DNA of 64,000 bases from Shimia ponticola (GTDB taxonomy: Bacteria > Pseudomonadota > Alphaproteobacteria > Rhodobacterales > Rhodobacteraceae). Positions 46,163-54,204 of the stretch are shown here, one piece after another (within the stretch, counting starts at the first letter, position 1; the number at the start of each line of letters is the position of its first letter). Both the position numbers and the translations under genes were made by a program. The stretch spans positions 992,001-1,056,000 of the forward strand of contig NZ_VCDK01000003.1 of assembly GCF_007995215.1 (NCBI RefSeq). The letters run 5' to 3'. The notes below the pieces were generated by a model. It was not told where the DNA came from. It ran no database searches and saw only the letters and a list, made by a program, of their open reading frames with translations.

Positions 46163-46822
46163 GTGATTGAGTTCGTGAACGTCAGCAAGTCCTTTTGGAC
46201 TGGCAAACAGCGCAAGGTGATCCTTGATCGCGCCTCGTTCCGCGTCGAACTGGGTCAGTCTCTCGGAATTCTGGCCCCAAATGGCACTGGCAAGACCACT
46301 GTCATCAACATGATGGCGGGACTTGAGAAACCGGATGAGGGCGTCATCAATCGGAACGCCAAGATTTCGTTCCCGCTGGGTTTTATGGGCGGTGTTGTGA
46401 ACAAACACTCGGCCATGGAAAACAGCCGCTACATCGCGCGGCTCTACGGTCTGGATCCCGACTACGTTGAGGCGTTCTGCCGGTGGCTGTGCGGGATTGA
46501 AGAGTATTTTGACATGCCCGTCGGCACCTATTCGCAGGGGATGAAGGCACGCTTTACCTTTGCCCTGCTTTTGGCGCTCGATTTCGATTTTTATCTGATC
46601 GATGAGGGCATGCCGCAAACAACGGATGTCGAATTCAACCGCAAGGCGGGCGCCATCCTGAAGGAACGACTGCAAACGACAACGGTCATCATCGTGTCGC
46701 ACCAAGCAGAAGTTCTTGAGAAATTTGTTCGGCAGGCAGCCGTCCTTGTGGACGGTCAGTTCCGCCTGTTTGACACCCTGGAAGAGGCTAAGCAGCTCTA
46801 TGACTACCAAACCAAGAGCTAA
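46163..46822 (+). CDS. kpsT: Capsule polysaccharide ABC transporter ATPase (KpsT)
   Basis: 219 residues from a GTG start. ATPase of the ABC-2 type exporter for group 2 capsules and similar glycans. Walker A is APNGTGKTT (residues 38-46; the first Gly of GxxGxGKT is Ala), the signature is YSQGMKAR (123-130) and Walker B FYLIDEGM (143-150), with KpsT-type spacing. It lacks the C-terminal extension of O-antigen Wzt. The start of kpsE lies 23 bases inside its 3' end. The membrane partner KpsM is not next to it. Confidence 0.88.
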   Translation: MIEFVNVSKSFWTGKQRKVILDRASFRVELGQSLGILAPNGTGKTTVINMMAGLEKPDEGVINRNAKISFPLGFMGGVVNKHSAMENSRYIARLYGLDPDYVEAFCRWLCGIEEYFDMPVGTYSQGMKARFTFALLLALDFDFYLIDEGMPQTTDVEFNRKAGAILKERLQTTTVIIVSHQAEVLEKFVRQAAVLVDGQFRLFDTLEEAKQLYDYQTKS

Positions 46823-48629
46823 GAAATTCCGCATCCGGCGCACACCCGGTCAGGAAGGTTCTGCCGCGACCGGTCAGGACAGCGTGCCAGCGGCTGGCGC
46901 GGATCAGGCACCGCGGCAGGTGCAGCCTGCCAAAAACGCGCCACAGGTCGTGCGTCGCCCGGTGCCTCTGAAACTGAATGCAGAAGGTGCCGGTAACAGC
47001 GCGGCAGCCAAACCCGCGCCCTCGCAACAGCGCCGCCCTGCCCCGCAACCCGCCGTCGAAGACACACCCTTGCCCGATCCGACGCGTCCAACCATGCTGC
47101 AGGAACCAGACGAGCCTCCACGTCAAGCCGCCGCAAGGCCACCTGCTCAGGGTCAGGTTGCCAGCGCCGCCCAAGTCCGCGGCGAAACCGATATCGACGC
47201 TATCCGCAAAGAAGGCCTGACAGGGCGTCAATTGCGCATGGCGCGCCGCGTGGCGCAAAAGAACGGCATCGCAGCAACATCTGATTTCGAAGCGGTCAAG
47301 CTTTTGCGCGAACGCGGCATTGATCCGTTCGAACGCTCAAACGCGCTTGAGCTGGTAGACCCACGCGCGAACAAGCAGCAACTCGCCAAGACCGAAGAGG
47401 TGAAGCTGCCGCAAACGGTCCCGCAGGAGAAACCGGGCAAGAACCTGCCGTCAAAAGAGGTAAACATGGCCGAACAGCGGGCCATGGAAATCCGCCGCAT
47501 CCAAGAGGACATCGCCTCGCGGCGTCGCCGGAAGCTGACGCTCTTGTTTGCACGCCTTGCCGTGTTTGTCGGCCTGCCGACATTGGCCATGGGATACTAT
47601 TTCGCGTTCATCGCGACGCCGATGTATTCGACCCACACGGCCTTTCTTATTCAACAGGCCGAGGCGTCCAGCTCGGCTGCCGGTGGTCTGGCCTCTGCAT
47701 TTGGCAACAACCAACTCGCCACAGTGCAGGACTCGATTGCCGTTCAGGGTTATCTCACATCACGCGAAGCGATGATCCGTCTGGAAGAAGAAGAAGGCTT
47801 CAAGAGCCATTTTCAGGACGACACCCTCGATGCCATCACGCGGCTTGATCCGGATGCCACGAATGAAGACGCCTACAAGGTCTACAAGCGAAACGTGAAA
47901 ATTGGCTACGACCCCACCGAAGGCATCATCAACATGGAGGTGATCGCCGCCAATCCAGAGGCTTCTGCCGCCTTTGCATCAGCGCTGATTTCCTATGCAG
48001 AGGAACAGGTGGGCGACCTGTCACAACGTCTGCGGACGGACCAGATGCGCGGCGCACGCGAGAGCTTTGCCGACGCCGAAGCCAAACGCACCGAGGCCGC
48101 TCGCCGGCTGGTCGAGCTGCAAACGCAGCTGGGTACCGTTGACCCGCAGGGCGAAGTTGCCGCCGCTCAGGCGCGGATCGCGCAATTTGAAACGATCCTC
48201 GAAGAAAAGCGGTTGGAGCTTGATGCCCAACTGGCCAACCGCCGCCCCAATCAGGCGCGCGTCGATGGCTTGCGCAGTGAAATTCGCAATCTCACATCGT
48301 CGATCGAACAGCAGAAAGAGCGTCTGACGCAGGCGTCTGAAACGGGCGACTCACTGGCCGCCGTACAGGCCCAGATCAACATCGCCCAAATTGACTTGCA
48401 GACGCGCGACGCGATGCTGCAACAGGCTCTGCAGGCCATGGAAACGGCACGCATTTCAGCCGAACGCCAGGTGCGCTACGTTGCGATTGCCACTCCGCCA
48501 ACCGCGCCGGACAAACCAAGCTATCCGAAGGTGTTTGAAAACACGGTCTTGGCCTTCCTGATCTTCGCTGGCATTTACCTGATGATCTCGCTTACTGCGT
48601 CCATCCTTCGCGAACAGGTCTCAAGCTGA
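46800..48629 (+). CDS. kpsE: Capsule polysaccharide export inner-membrane protein (KpsE-like)
   Basis: 609 residues, much longer than E. coli KpsE (about 380). Residues 1-240 are an unusual cytoplasmic extension: a basic start, a proline/alanine-rich disordered stretch to about 125, then a small charged region with TGRQLRMARRVAQKNGI. Transmembrane helices lie at about 247-270 and 578-602; between them is the periplasmic domain with a long coiled coil (about 395-545). This is the polysaccharide co-polymerase architecture that bridges the ABC exporter to the outer-membrane KpsD/Wza-type channel. The ATG at 46800 lies inside kpsT; kdsA overlaps its stop by one base. Confidence 0.82.
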   Translation: MTTKPRAKKFRIRRTPGQEGSAATGQDSVPAAGADQAPRQVQPAKNAPQVVRRPVPLKLNAEGAGNSAAAKPAPSQQRRPAPQPAVEDTPLPDPTRPTMLQEPDEPPRQAAARPPAQGQVASAAQVRGETDIDAIRKEGLTGRQLRMARRVAQKNGIAATSDFEAVKLLRERGIDPFERSNALELVDPRANKQQLAKTEEVKLPQTVPQEKPGKNLPSKEVNMAEQRAMEIRRIQEDIASRRRRKLTLLFARLAVFVGLPTLAMGYYFAFIATPMYSTHTAFLIQQAEASSSAAGGLASAFGNNQLATVQDSIAVQGYLTSREAMIRLEEEEGFKSHFQDDTLDAITRLDPDATNEDAYKVYKRNVKIGYDPTEGIINMEVIAANPEASAAFASALISYAEEQVGDLSQRLRTDQMRGARESFADAEAKRTEAARRLVELQTQLGTVDPQGEVAAAQARIAQFETILEEKRLELDAQLANRRPNQARVDGLRSEIRNLTSSIEQQKERLTQASETGDSLAAVQAQINIAQIDLQTRDAMLQQALQAMETARISAERQVRYVAIATPPTAPDKPSYPKVFENTVLAFLIFAGIYLMISLTASILREQVSS

Positions 48630-49459
48630 TGAAAACTGTCTCTATCGGGTCGCTTGCCGTCTCGAACGCTGCACCACTCACGGTGATTGCGGGTCCTTGC
48701 CAATTGGAAAGCCTCGATCACGCTCAGATGATCGCCGGTCATATGGCTGAGGTCTGTGCCAAGTTCGGTGCGCAATTCGTGTTCAAAGGCAGCTATGACA
48801 AAGCCAACCGCACCAGCCTCAAGGGTAAGCGCGGGTTGGGGATGGACGAAGGTCTCGCCATCCATGCCGAAATCCGGAAGTCCGGCATTCCCGTTCTGAC
48901 CGACGTTCACAGCCCGGAACAATGCGCCCCTGTCGCAGAAGTCTGCGATATACTTCAAATTCCCGCGTTCCTTTGCCGCCAGACGGACCTCTTGCTCGCT
49001 GCGGGCGAGACAGGTGCGGTGATCAACGTGAAAAAGGGGCAGTTCCTTGCGCCATGGGATATGTCGAATGTGGCCGAAAAGGTGGCCAGCACGGGCAATG
49101 AAAACATCCTGCTGACGGAACGGGGCGTGTCATTCGGCTATAACGCGCTTGTGGCTGACATGCGGTCCCTGCCCGAAATGGCCAAGACCGGATACCCGGT
49201 TATCATGGATGCGACCCATGCCGTGGCCCAACCGGGCGGGCTTGGCGGGTCATCGGGCGGGCAGCGGGAATTCGCGCCGGTTCTGGCGCGGGCAGCCGTT
49301 GCAACGGGCATCGCGGGCGTCTTTCTTGAAAGCCATCAGGATCCGGACAACGCCCCCTCAGATGGGCCAAACATGATCCGTCTTGATGACATGGCAGCCA
49401 CGATCGAGGTGCTGATGGCGCTGGATCATGTTGCTAAGGCTCACCCGGTCACGCTCTAA
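48629..49459 (+). CDS. kdsA: 3-deoxy-8-phosphooctulonate (KDO-8-P) synthase
   Basis: 276 residues, full length. Condenses PEP with D-arabinose-5-phosphate to KDO-8-phosphate for LPS inner core and capsule anchors. Motifs: VIAGPCQLES with the cysteine found in metal-dependent forms (C at position 26), FKGSYDKANRTSLKGKRGLGMDEGL, VLTDVHSPEQCAPVAE, FLCRQTDLL and FLESHQDPDNAPSDGPNM. Location directly after kpsTE fits the KDO linker of group 2-type capsules, although kdsA is also needed for LPS. Confidence 0.94.
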   Translation: MKTVSIGSLAVSNAAPLTVIAGPCQLESLDHAQMIAGHMAEVCAKFGAQFVFKGSYDKANRTSLKGKRGLGMDEGLAIHAEIRKSGIPVLTDVHSPEQCAPVAEVCDILQIPAFLCRQTDLLLAAGETGAVINVKKGQFLAPWDMSNVAEKVASTGNENILLTERGVSFGYNALVADMRSLPEMAKTGYPVIMDATHAVAQPGGLGGSSGGQREFAPVLARAAVATGIAGVFLESHQDPDNAPSDGPNMIRLDDMAATIEVLMALDHVAKAHPVTL

Positions 49460-49516
49460 CGGCTTTTCCAACCGCGCAGCACGGCCTATCCTGCCTCCAT
49501 TGGTTTGGAGATTTGC

Positions 49517-50872
49517 ATGCGCGTTCTATTCGTTGTGGCCCTGCTGGCCTTGCACAGCCTGGTGGTGTCCGCCTCCCCCTTGCTGGCCCAAAGTGACCAA
49601 CCAACCGGAGCGATTGCTGTTGAAGACAGCGCGTCTCAAGACGCAGCCATCGCCGAGCGCCTACGCGCGATCCTGGGCGAATTGGGCGGCTTTGACGACA
49701 TCACCGTAACGGTTTCCTCTGGCATCGTGACGTTGCGCGGGACCACGCTGGGCGAGGCGGATGTCCAAAGGCTCGATGAAATCGCGGGCCGCGTCGAGGG
49801 TGTGGTCGCAATCCAAAACGAAGCCACAGCAACATCGGATGTCGTGCGCCGTCTTGATCCGATCCGGGACCGGATTGCCGCACGGGTGTCACAGCTTTGG
49901 ACGCTGACACCCTTGTTGGCGATTGCTGGCATCGTGTTTGCGGTTGTTTGGTCGGTTGGCTGGCTGGTGGCCCGATTGCCGATGTGGTCGCGGCTGGCGC
50001 CGAACGCCTTTATCTCTGACATCTACCGGATGCTGATCCGGCTTGCCTTTTTGGTGATCGGGATCGTTCTCGCGCTGGATATTCTGGATGCGACTGCGCT
50101 TTTGTCGACGATCCTTGGGGCGGCGGGTCTGATCGGTCTGGCGGTTGGTTTTGCCGTCCGCGACACGGTCGAGAACTTTATCGCGTCAGTCATGTTGTCC
50201 ATCCGGCAACCGTTTCGACCCAATGATGCAGTCGAGATCAACGGTGACGAAGGCAAGGTGATCCGCTTGACATCGCGGGCGACGATCCTGCTGAGCTTTG
50301 ATGGCAACCATATCCGCATCCCCAATGCGACCGTGTTCAAAAGCCGGATCGTCAACTATTCAACGAATCCCGAACGCAGGTTCATGTTTGATATCGGCAT
50401 TGCCCCGGATGCCGACCTCGCCCAAATGCGCCGTCTGGCAGAAGAGGTGGTATCTGGCCTTCCCTTCACACTGGCCAACCCGGCGCCGATGGTCTGGACC
50501 AAGGATATCGGCGATGGCGCTGTGTTTCTGACGGTGACAGGCTGGATCAACCAAAACGACACGACGTTGGTCTTGGCGCGCGGCGAAGCTTTGCGAAAGG
50601 TTAAGGCAGCTATCGAAGCCGCTGGCGTCGAGGTGCCAGACACGACGTACCGTGTGCAGCTGTTGCAGGGCTCCGAGTCAGATGATGCCGTCCTTCCGGC
50701 ACCCCGCCCTTCTGCGCCCACGGATGGCACCGCAAACGCCGTCGTAGAAGGGCTTACGTCAGATGACACTGTTACCTCCAGCGCGCCGGGTGCGCTCGAT
50801 AAGATGATCGAAGACGAACGTGACGACGCAGAAAACCCTGACCTTCTGCGGCCCGAAGCCCCCCATGAATGA
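49517..50872 (+). CDS. MscS-type mechanosensitive channel with BON domain
   Basis: 451 residues. A signal peptide (residues 1-24, cleavage near LLAQ) is followed by a BON domain (about 42-106: ITVTVSSGIVTLRGTTLGEADVQ), then three membrane helices (about 129-151, 170-192, 195-214). The third is the pore helix with GAAGLIGLAVGFAVRDTVEN, followed by the MscS beta domain (RQPFRPNDAVEINGDEGKV) and the mixed C-terminal domain. The last 75 residues are acidic and disordered. A periplasmic BON domain may bind lipid or outer-membrane components and tune gating. ATG 49517 preferred because of a TTGGAG ribosome binding site. Confidence 0.87.
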   Translation: MRVLFVVALLALHSLVVSASPLLAQSDQPTGAIAVEDSASQDAAIAERLRAILGELGGFDDITVTVSSGIVTLRGTTLGEADVQRLDEIAGRVEGVVAIQNEATATSDVVRRLDPIRDRIAARVSQLWTLTPLLAIAGIVFAVVWSVGWLVARLPMWSRLAPNAFISDIYRMLIRLAFLVIGIVLALDILDATALLSTILGAAGLIGLAVGFAVRDTVENFIASVMLSIRQPFRPNDAVEINGDEGKVIRLTSRATILLSFDGNHIRIPNATVFKSRIVNYSTNPERRFMFDIGIAPDADLAQMRRLAEEVVSGLPFTLANPAPMVWTKDIGDGAVFLTVTGWINQNDTTLVLARGEALRKVKAAIEAAGVEVPDTTYRVQLLQGSESDDAVLPAPRPSAPTDGTANAVVEGLTSDDTVTSSAPGALDKMIEDERDDAENPDLLRPEAPHE

Positions 50873-50900
50873 CGATACGGCGTTCTTGACGAGCACGCGG

Positions 50901-50937
50901 ATTCACCCAACGCCACGTTCCTGCACGTCGGGTGAAT
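50901..50937 (+). terminator. Hairpin after the mechanosensitive channel gene
   Basis: ATTCACCC (50901-50908) pairs with GGGTGAAT (50930-50937); the 21-base loop contains an inner ACGT/ACGT pairing. A weak T-rich stretch (TTCCCTGCTTTTG) follows. It separates the channel gene from the tRNA gene. Confidence 0.4.
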
Positions 50938-50954
50938 TTCCCTGCTTTTGGGGC

Positions 50955-50983
50955 TTGAAAGCCGCCCGCGTTCGCCGTACCTA
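50955..50983 (+). promoter_or_regulatory. Promoter of tRNA-Gln
   Basis: TTGAAA (50955-50960) and TACCTA (50978-50983) with optimal 17-base spacing. The expected start lies about 50990, a few bases before the mature tRNA 5' end at 50995, a typical arrangement for a stand-alone tRNA gene. Confidence 0.5.
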
Positions 50984-50994
50984 GTCGCCCACGT

Positions 50995-51069
50995 TGGGAT
51001 GTAGCCAAGTGGTAAGGCAACTGTTTTTGGTACAGTGTACCGTAGGTTCGAATCCTACCATCCCAGCCA
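50995..51069 (+). tRNA. tRNA-Gln (anticodon TTG)
   Basis: The acceptor stem TGGGATG pairs with CATCCCA; the D arm is GCC-AAGTGGTAA-GGC; the anticodon stem ACTGT/ACAGT holds the loop TTTTGGT with anticodon TTG; the T arm is TAGG-TTCGAAT-CCTA. The discriminator base is G and CCA is encoded (51067-51069). The anticodon reads CAA and, by wobble, CAG glutamine codons. The stems are all intact, so the gene should be functional. It stands alone between the channel gene and the lactate genes. Confidence 0.95.
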
Positions 51070-51158
51070 CTTCATCTTGAAAATCTAAAGTTAACTACTG
51101 TTCACAGTGGCTTAGCCTGTGCGTTGCGCGGGTTTTTTGGCGTTTGGTGACTGTCCGC

Positions 51159-51227
51159 TTGACTTGATAGACGCTTTCCCGCAATTAATCGCAAAATTGG
51201 TAAAGAAATCTTACCAAAATGACCAAT
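51159..51227 (+). promoter_or_regulatory. Promoter and candidate operator of lldD-dld
   Basis: A TTGACT box (51159-51164) and an AT-rich -10 region (ATTAAT, 51184-51189) lead into TTGGTAA-N7-TTACCAA (51197-51217), a perfect inverted repeat, followed by a further ACCAAT (51222-51227). The dyad would cover the transcription start, a repressor position. TGGT/ACCA half sites are typical of GntR/FadR-type regulators such as LldR and PdhR, which control lactate and pyruvate genes; no such gene is in the window. The spacing between half sites is longer than in known LldR boxes. Confidence 0.45.
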
Positions 51228-51244
51228 GTGAGTCGGAGGACACG

Positions 51245-52405
51245 ATGGGACTTGCGAACTGCCATAACTTTCAGGACTTCCGGAAACTGGCCAAGCGCCG
51301 TCTGCCCGGTCCGATCTTTCACTATATCGACGGCGCGGCGGATGACGAAATCACCTATGCCCGCAACACGTCCTCTTTTGACGATGTAGATCTGGTGCCC
51401 AACGTCCTAGCTGGCGTGGAAGAGGTCGACATGAGCGTTGAGGTCATGGGCCAAAAGCTCGACATGCCGCTCTATTGCGCACCGACCGCATTGCAGCGCC
51501 TGTTCCACCACGAAGGTGAACGTGCAGTGGCGAAGGCCGCGACGAAATACGGAACGATGTTTGGTGTGTCGTCTTTGGCAACTGTCACGGTCGAAGAGAT
51601 CGAAAAGCTCGCCCCCGGCCCCAAGATGTTCCAATTCTATTTCCACAAGGATCGCGGGCTGAACGACGCGCTGCTGGAACGCGCGCGCGCGGCCAACTTC
51701 AACGTCATGGCGCTGACGGTGGACACGATCACCGGCGGCAACCGTGAACGTGACCTGCGCACCGGTTTCACATCGCCACCAAAACTGACGCCATCTTCGC
51801 TTATGTCCTTTGCCACCCACCCGATGTGGGCGTGGAATTTCCTGACCAAGGAAAAGTTCGACATGCCGCACCTGTCAGGCCACGTGCAGGCAGGCACAAA
51901 CCTGGCCGTGTCGGTCGGCGACTATTTCTCGACCATGCTGGACCAGTCCATGAACTGGAAAGACGCAGAAAAGCTCTGTGCCCAGTGGAACGGCCAGTTT
52001 GCGCTCAAAGGCATCATGAGCGTTGAAGACGCCAAACGCGCCGTCGATATCGGCTGCACCGGCATCATGGTGTCGAACCATGGCGGTCGCCAGCTTGATG
52101 GCTCGCGCGCGCCATTCGACCAATTGGCTGAGATCTGCGATGCAGTCGGCGACAAGATCGACGTCATCTGCGAAGGCGGCGTGCAGCGCGGGACCCACGT
52201 GCTCAAGGCTCTGTCGGTTGGTGCCAAAGCGGTCAGCGGCGGACGTCTCTATCTTTATGCTCTCGCGGCTGCGGGTCAGGCGGGCGTTGAACGGTCCCTC
52301 GGCAACTTCCGCACCGAAATCGAACGCGACATGAAGCTGATGGGGATCACCAAGCTTGACCAACTGTCGCGCGACAACCTGCGGTACCGCACCAAAGCGG
52401 CGTAA
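51245..52405 (+). CDS. lldD: FMN-dependent L-lactate dehydrogenase
   Basis: 386 residues. Oxidises L-lactate to pyruvate and feeds electrons to the quinone pool. Motifs of the flavin hydroxyacid family: GPIFHYIDGAADDEITY, LYCAPTALQRLFHHEGE, FQFYFHKDRG, LTVDTITGGNRERDLRTGF and the active site VSNHGGRQLDGS with H279 and R282. The HKDR segment and length fit LldD better than glycolate oxidase, but related hydroxyacids are possible. The ATG at 51245 follows a CGGAGGA site. It is 36 bases ahead of dld, so both lactate stereoisomers are handled by one operon. Confidence 0.87.
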   Translation: MGLANCHNFQDFRKLAKRRLPGPIFHYIDGAADDEITYARNTSSFDDVDLVPNVLAGVEEVDMSVEVMGQKLDMPLYCAPTALQRLFHHEGERAVAKAATKYGTMFGVSSLATVTVEEIEKLAPGPKMFQFYFHKDRGLNDALLERARAANFNVMALTVDTITGGNRERDLRTGFTSPPKLTPSSLMSFATHPMWAWNFLTKEKFDMPHLSGHVQAGTNLAVSVGDYFSTMLDQSMNWKDAEKLCAQWNGQFALKGIMSVEDAKRAVDIGCTGIMVSNHGGRQLDGSRAPFDQLAEICDAVGDKIDVICEGGVQRGTHVLKALSVGAKAVSGGRLYLYALAAAGQAGVERSLGNFRTEIERDMKLMGITKLDQLSRDNLRYRTKAA

Positions 52406-52441
52406 ACACTATAAATCCGGCCAAAAGGACGACGGCCCAGA

Positions 52442-54127
52442 ATGACCCAAACTGCCCTTATCGACACCTTCCGCTCTATCGTTGGAGCGCGCCACGTGAT
52501 CACCAACCAGAAATCCATGGAAAGGTTCTGCAAGGGTTACCGGTCAGGGGAAGGCAAAGCCATCGCCGTCGTCCGTCCCGGCACCCTGCTGGAACAGTGG
52601 AAAGTTCTTCAGGCCTGCGTGGCTGCGGATAAAATCGTCATCATGCAGGCCGCCAATACCGGCCTGACCGAAGGCTCGACTCCGAACGGCACCTATGACC
52701 GCGAATGCGTGGTCCTCAGCACCAATCGCATGGATGACATCCAGCTCTTGGACGGCGGCAAGCAGGTCATAAGTTTTCCGGGCTCCACCCTGTTCAAACT
52801 GGAAAAGATGCTAGAGCCTTTGGGCCGCCTGCCCCATTCGGTGATCGGTTCGTCCTGCATCGGCGCATCCGTCATGGGCGGGGTCTGCAACAATTCAGGC
52901 GGGTCGCTGATCGAACGCGGGCCGTCCTACACAGAGCTGTCTGTATTCGCGCAGATTGATGCCGACGGACACCTGCACCTCGTGAACCATCTGGGCATCG
53001 ACTTGGGCGATGATCCCGAAACCATACTGACGCGTCTGGAAACGGGCGACTTCACTGCCACCGACATGGAGCCGACCAACGCCAAGGCATCTGACACAGA
53101 CTATATTCAACGCGTCCGCGATGTAGACGCCGACACGCCTGCCCGTTTCAATGCCGATCCCCGCCGCCTGCACGAGGCGTCCGGCTGCGCAGGCAAGTTG
53201 GCTGTTTTTGCCGTCCGTCTCGATACCTACCCGAAGAACGACCGCGAGCAGGTTTTCTATATCGGCACGAAGAACACTGATGTCTTAACGAAACTGCGCC
53301 GCGACATGCTGCGCGATTTCACAACGCTGCCCGTATCCGCCGAATACATGCATGCCGACTGCTACGACATCTCGAAACGCTACGGCAAAGACACGCTGGT
53401 CATGATCGACAAACTGGGCACCGACCGGCTACCTGCGATCTTTGCGCTCAAAGGCTGGGTCGACGCGCGCCTGAACAAGCTGCCGCTTCTGCCCAAGAAC
53501 ATGACGGACCGTTTCATGCAGGTGCTGGCGACCGTCTGGCCCAACGCTCTGCCAAAACGGATGGAGGCGTTTCGCAAACGCTTTGACCACCATCTGATCC
53601 TCAAAACGCGTGACGGCGGGATTGAAGAGGTGGAAGCCTACCTGAAATCAGCGCTCGACGGCGAAAGCGGCGATTGGTTTGCTTGTACATCGCGCGAAGG
53701 CAAAATCGCTGGTCTGCACCGTTTTGCGGCCGCTGGGGCCGCTGTCCGGTATATGGCCGTCAACGAAGGCAAGGTCGCGGATATCCTCGCGCTCGACATT
53801 GCGTTGCGGCGCAATGACGAAGACTGGTTTGAGGTCCTGCCACCGGAAATCGACTCGGCGATCAGCCACAAACTCTATTACGGCCACTTCTTCTGCCATG
53901 TTCTGCATCAGGACTACGTGGTGAAGGCTGGACATGATCCAAAAGAGATCAAGGCCAAGATGCTCGATATCCTTGAGCAACGCGGAGCCAAATACCCTGC
54001 TGAGCATAACGTCGGCCATCTTTATAAGGCTGGTGAAGAGCAGGCCGAGTTCTACAAGTGCTGCGATCCCACCAACTCGCTGAACCCTGGCATCGGCAAG
54101 ATGTCGAAACACAAGCATTACGCCTAG
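52442..54127 (+). CDS. dld: Quinone-dependent D-lactate dehydrogenase
   Basis: 561 residues, close to E. coli Dld (571). Peripheral membrane flavoprotein that oxidises D-lactate to pyruvate with ubiquinone. The FAD-binding (PCMH) domain shows IMQAANTGLTEGSTPNGTYD and SVIGSSCIGASVMGGVCNNSGGSLIERGP; the C-terminal membrane-binding part includes MHADCYDIS and GHFFCHVLHQDYVVKAG, then YPAEHNVGHLY and DPTNSLNPGIGKMSKHK. These distinguish it from the GlcD/D-LDH cytochrome type. Together with lldD it gives racemase-free use of lactate. Confidence 0.93.
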   Translation: MTQTALIDTFRSIVGARHVITNQKSMERFCKGYRSGEGKAIAVVRPGTLLEQWKVLQACVAADKIVIMQAANTGLTEGSTPNGTYDRECVVLSTNRMDDIQLLDGGKQVISFPGSTLFKLEKMLEPLGRLPHSVIGSSCIGASVMGGVCNNSGGSLIERGPSYTELSVFAQIDADGHLHLVNHLGIDLGDDPETILTRLETGDFTATDMEPTNAKASDTDYIQRVRDVDADTPARFNADPRRLHEASGCAGKLAVFAVRLDTYPKNDREQVFYIGTKNTDVLTKLRRDMLRDFTTLPVSAEYMHADCYDISKRYGKDTLVMIDKLGTDRLPAIFALKGWVDARLNKLPLLPKNMTDRFMQVLATVWPNALPKRMEAFRKRFDHHLILKTRDGGIEEVEAYLKSALDGESGDWFACTSREGKIAGLHRFAAAGAAVRYMAVNEGKVADILALDIALRRNDEDWFEVLPPEIDSAISHKLYYGHFFCHVLHQDYVVKAGHDPKEIKAKMLDILEQRGAKYPAEHNVGHLYKAGEEQAEFYKCCDPTNSLNPGIGKMSKHKHYA

Positions 54128-54130
54128 ATT

Positions 54131-54172
54131 TTGTTAGCGCTATCTTTTCGCGCGTAAAGAAATCGGTATAAG
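54131..54172 (+). promoter_or_regulatory. LacI-type operator and promoter of the PfkB kinase gene
   Basis: TTGTTAGCGCTATC contains the perfect palindrome TAGCGCTA (54135-54142). It lies just ahead of the -35 region of a promoter whose -10 is TATAAG (54167-54172). LacI/GalR regulators bind TTAGCGCTAA-like palindromes with a central CG. A related site precedes the TRAP operon at 56251. Confidence 0.5.
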
Positions 54173-54204
54173 CTCCCTACCGCAGCCAGCGAGAGGGACA
54201 GACA

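Noticed and set aside
50995-51244. tRNA-Gln as an integration site for a mobile element
   Set aside because: No integrase gene, no repeat of the tRNA 3' end and no shift to accessory genes downstream; the lactate genes following are ordinary chromosomal genes.
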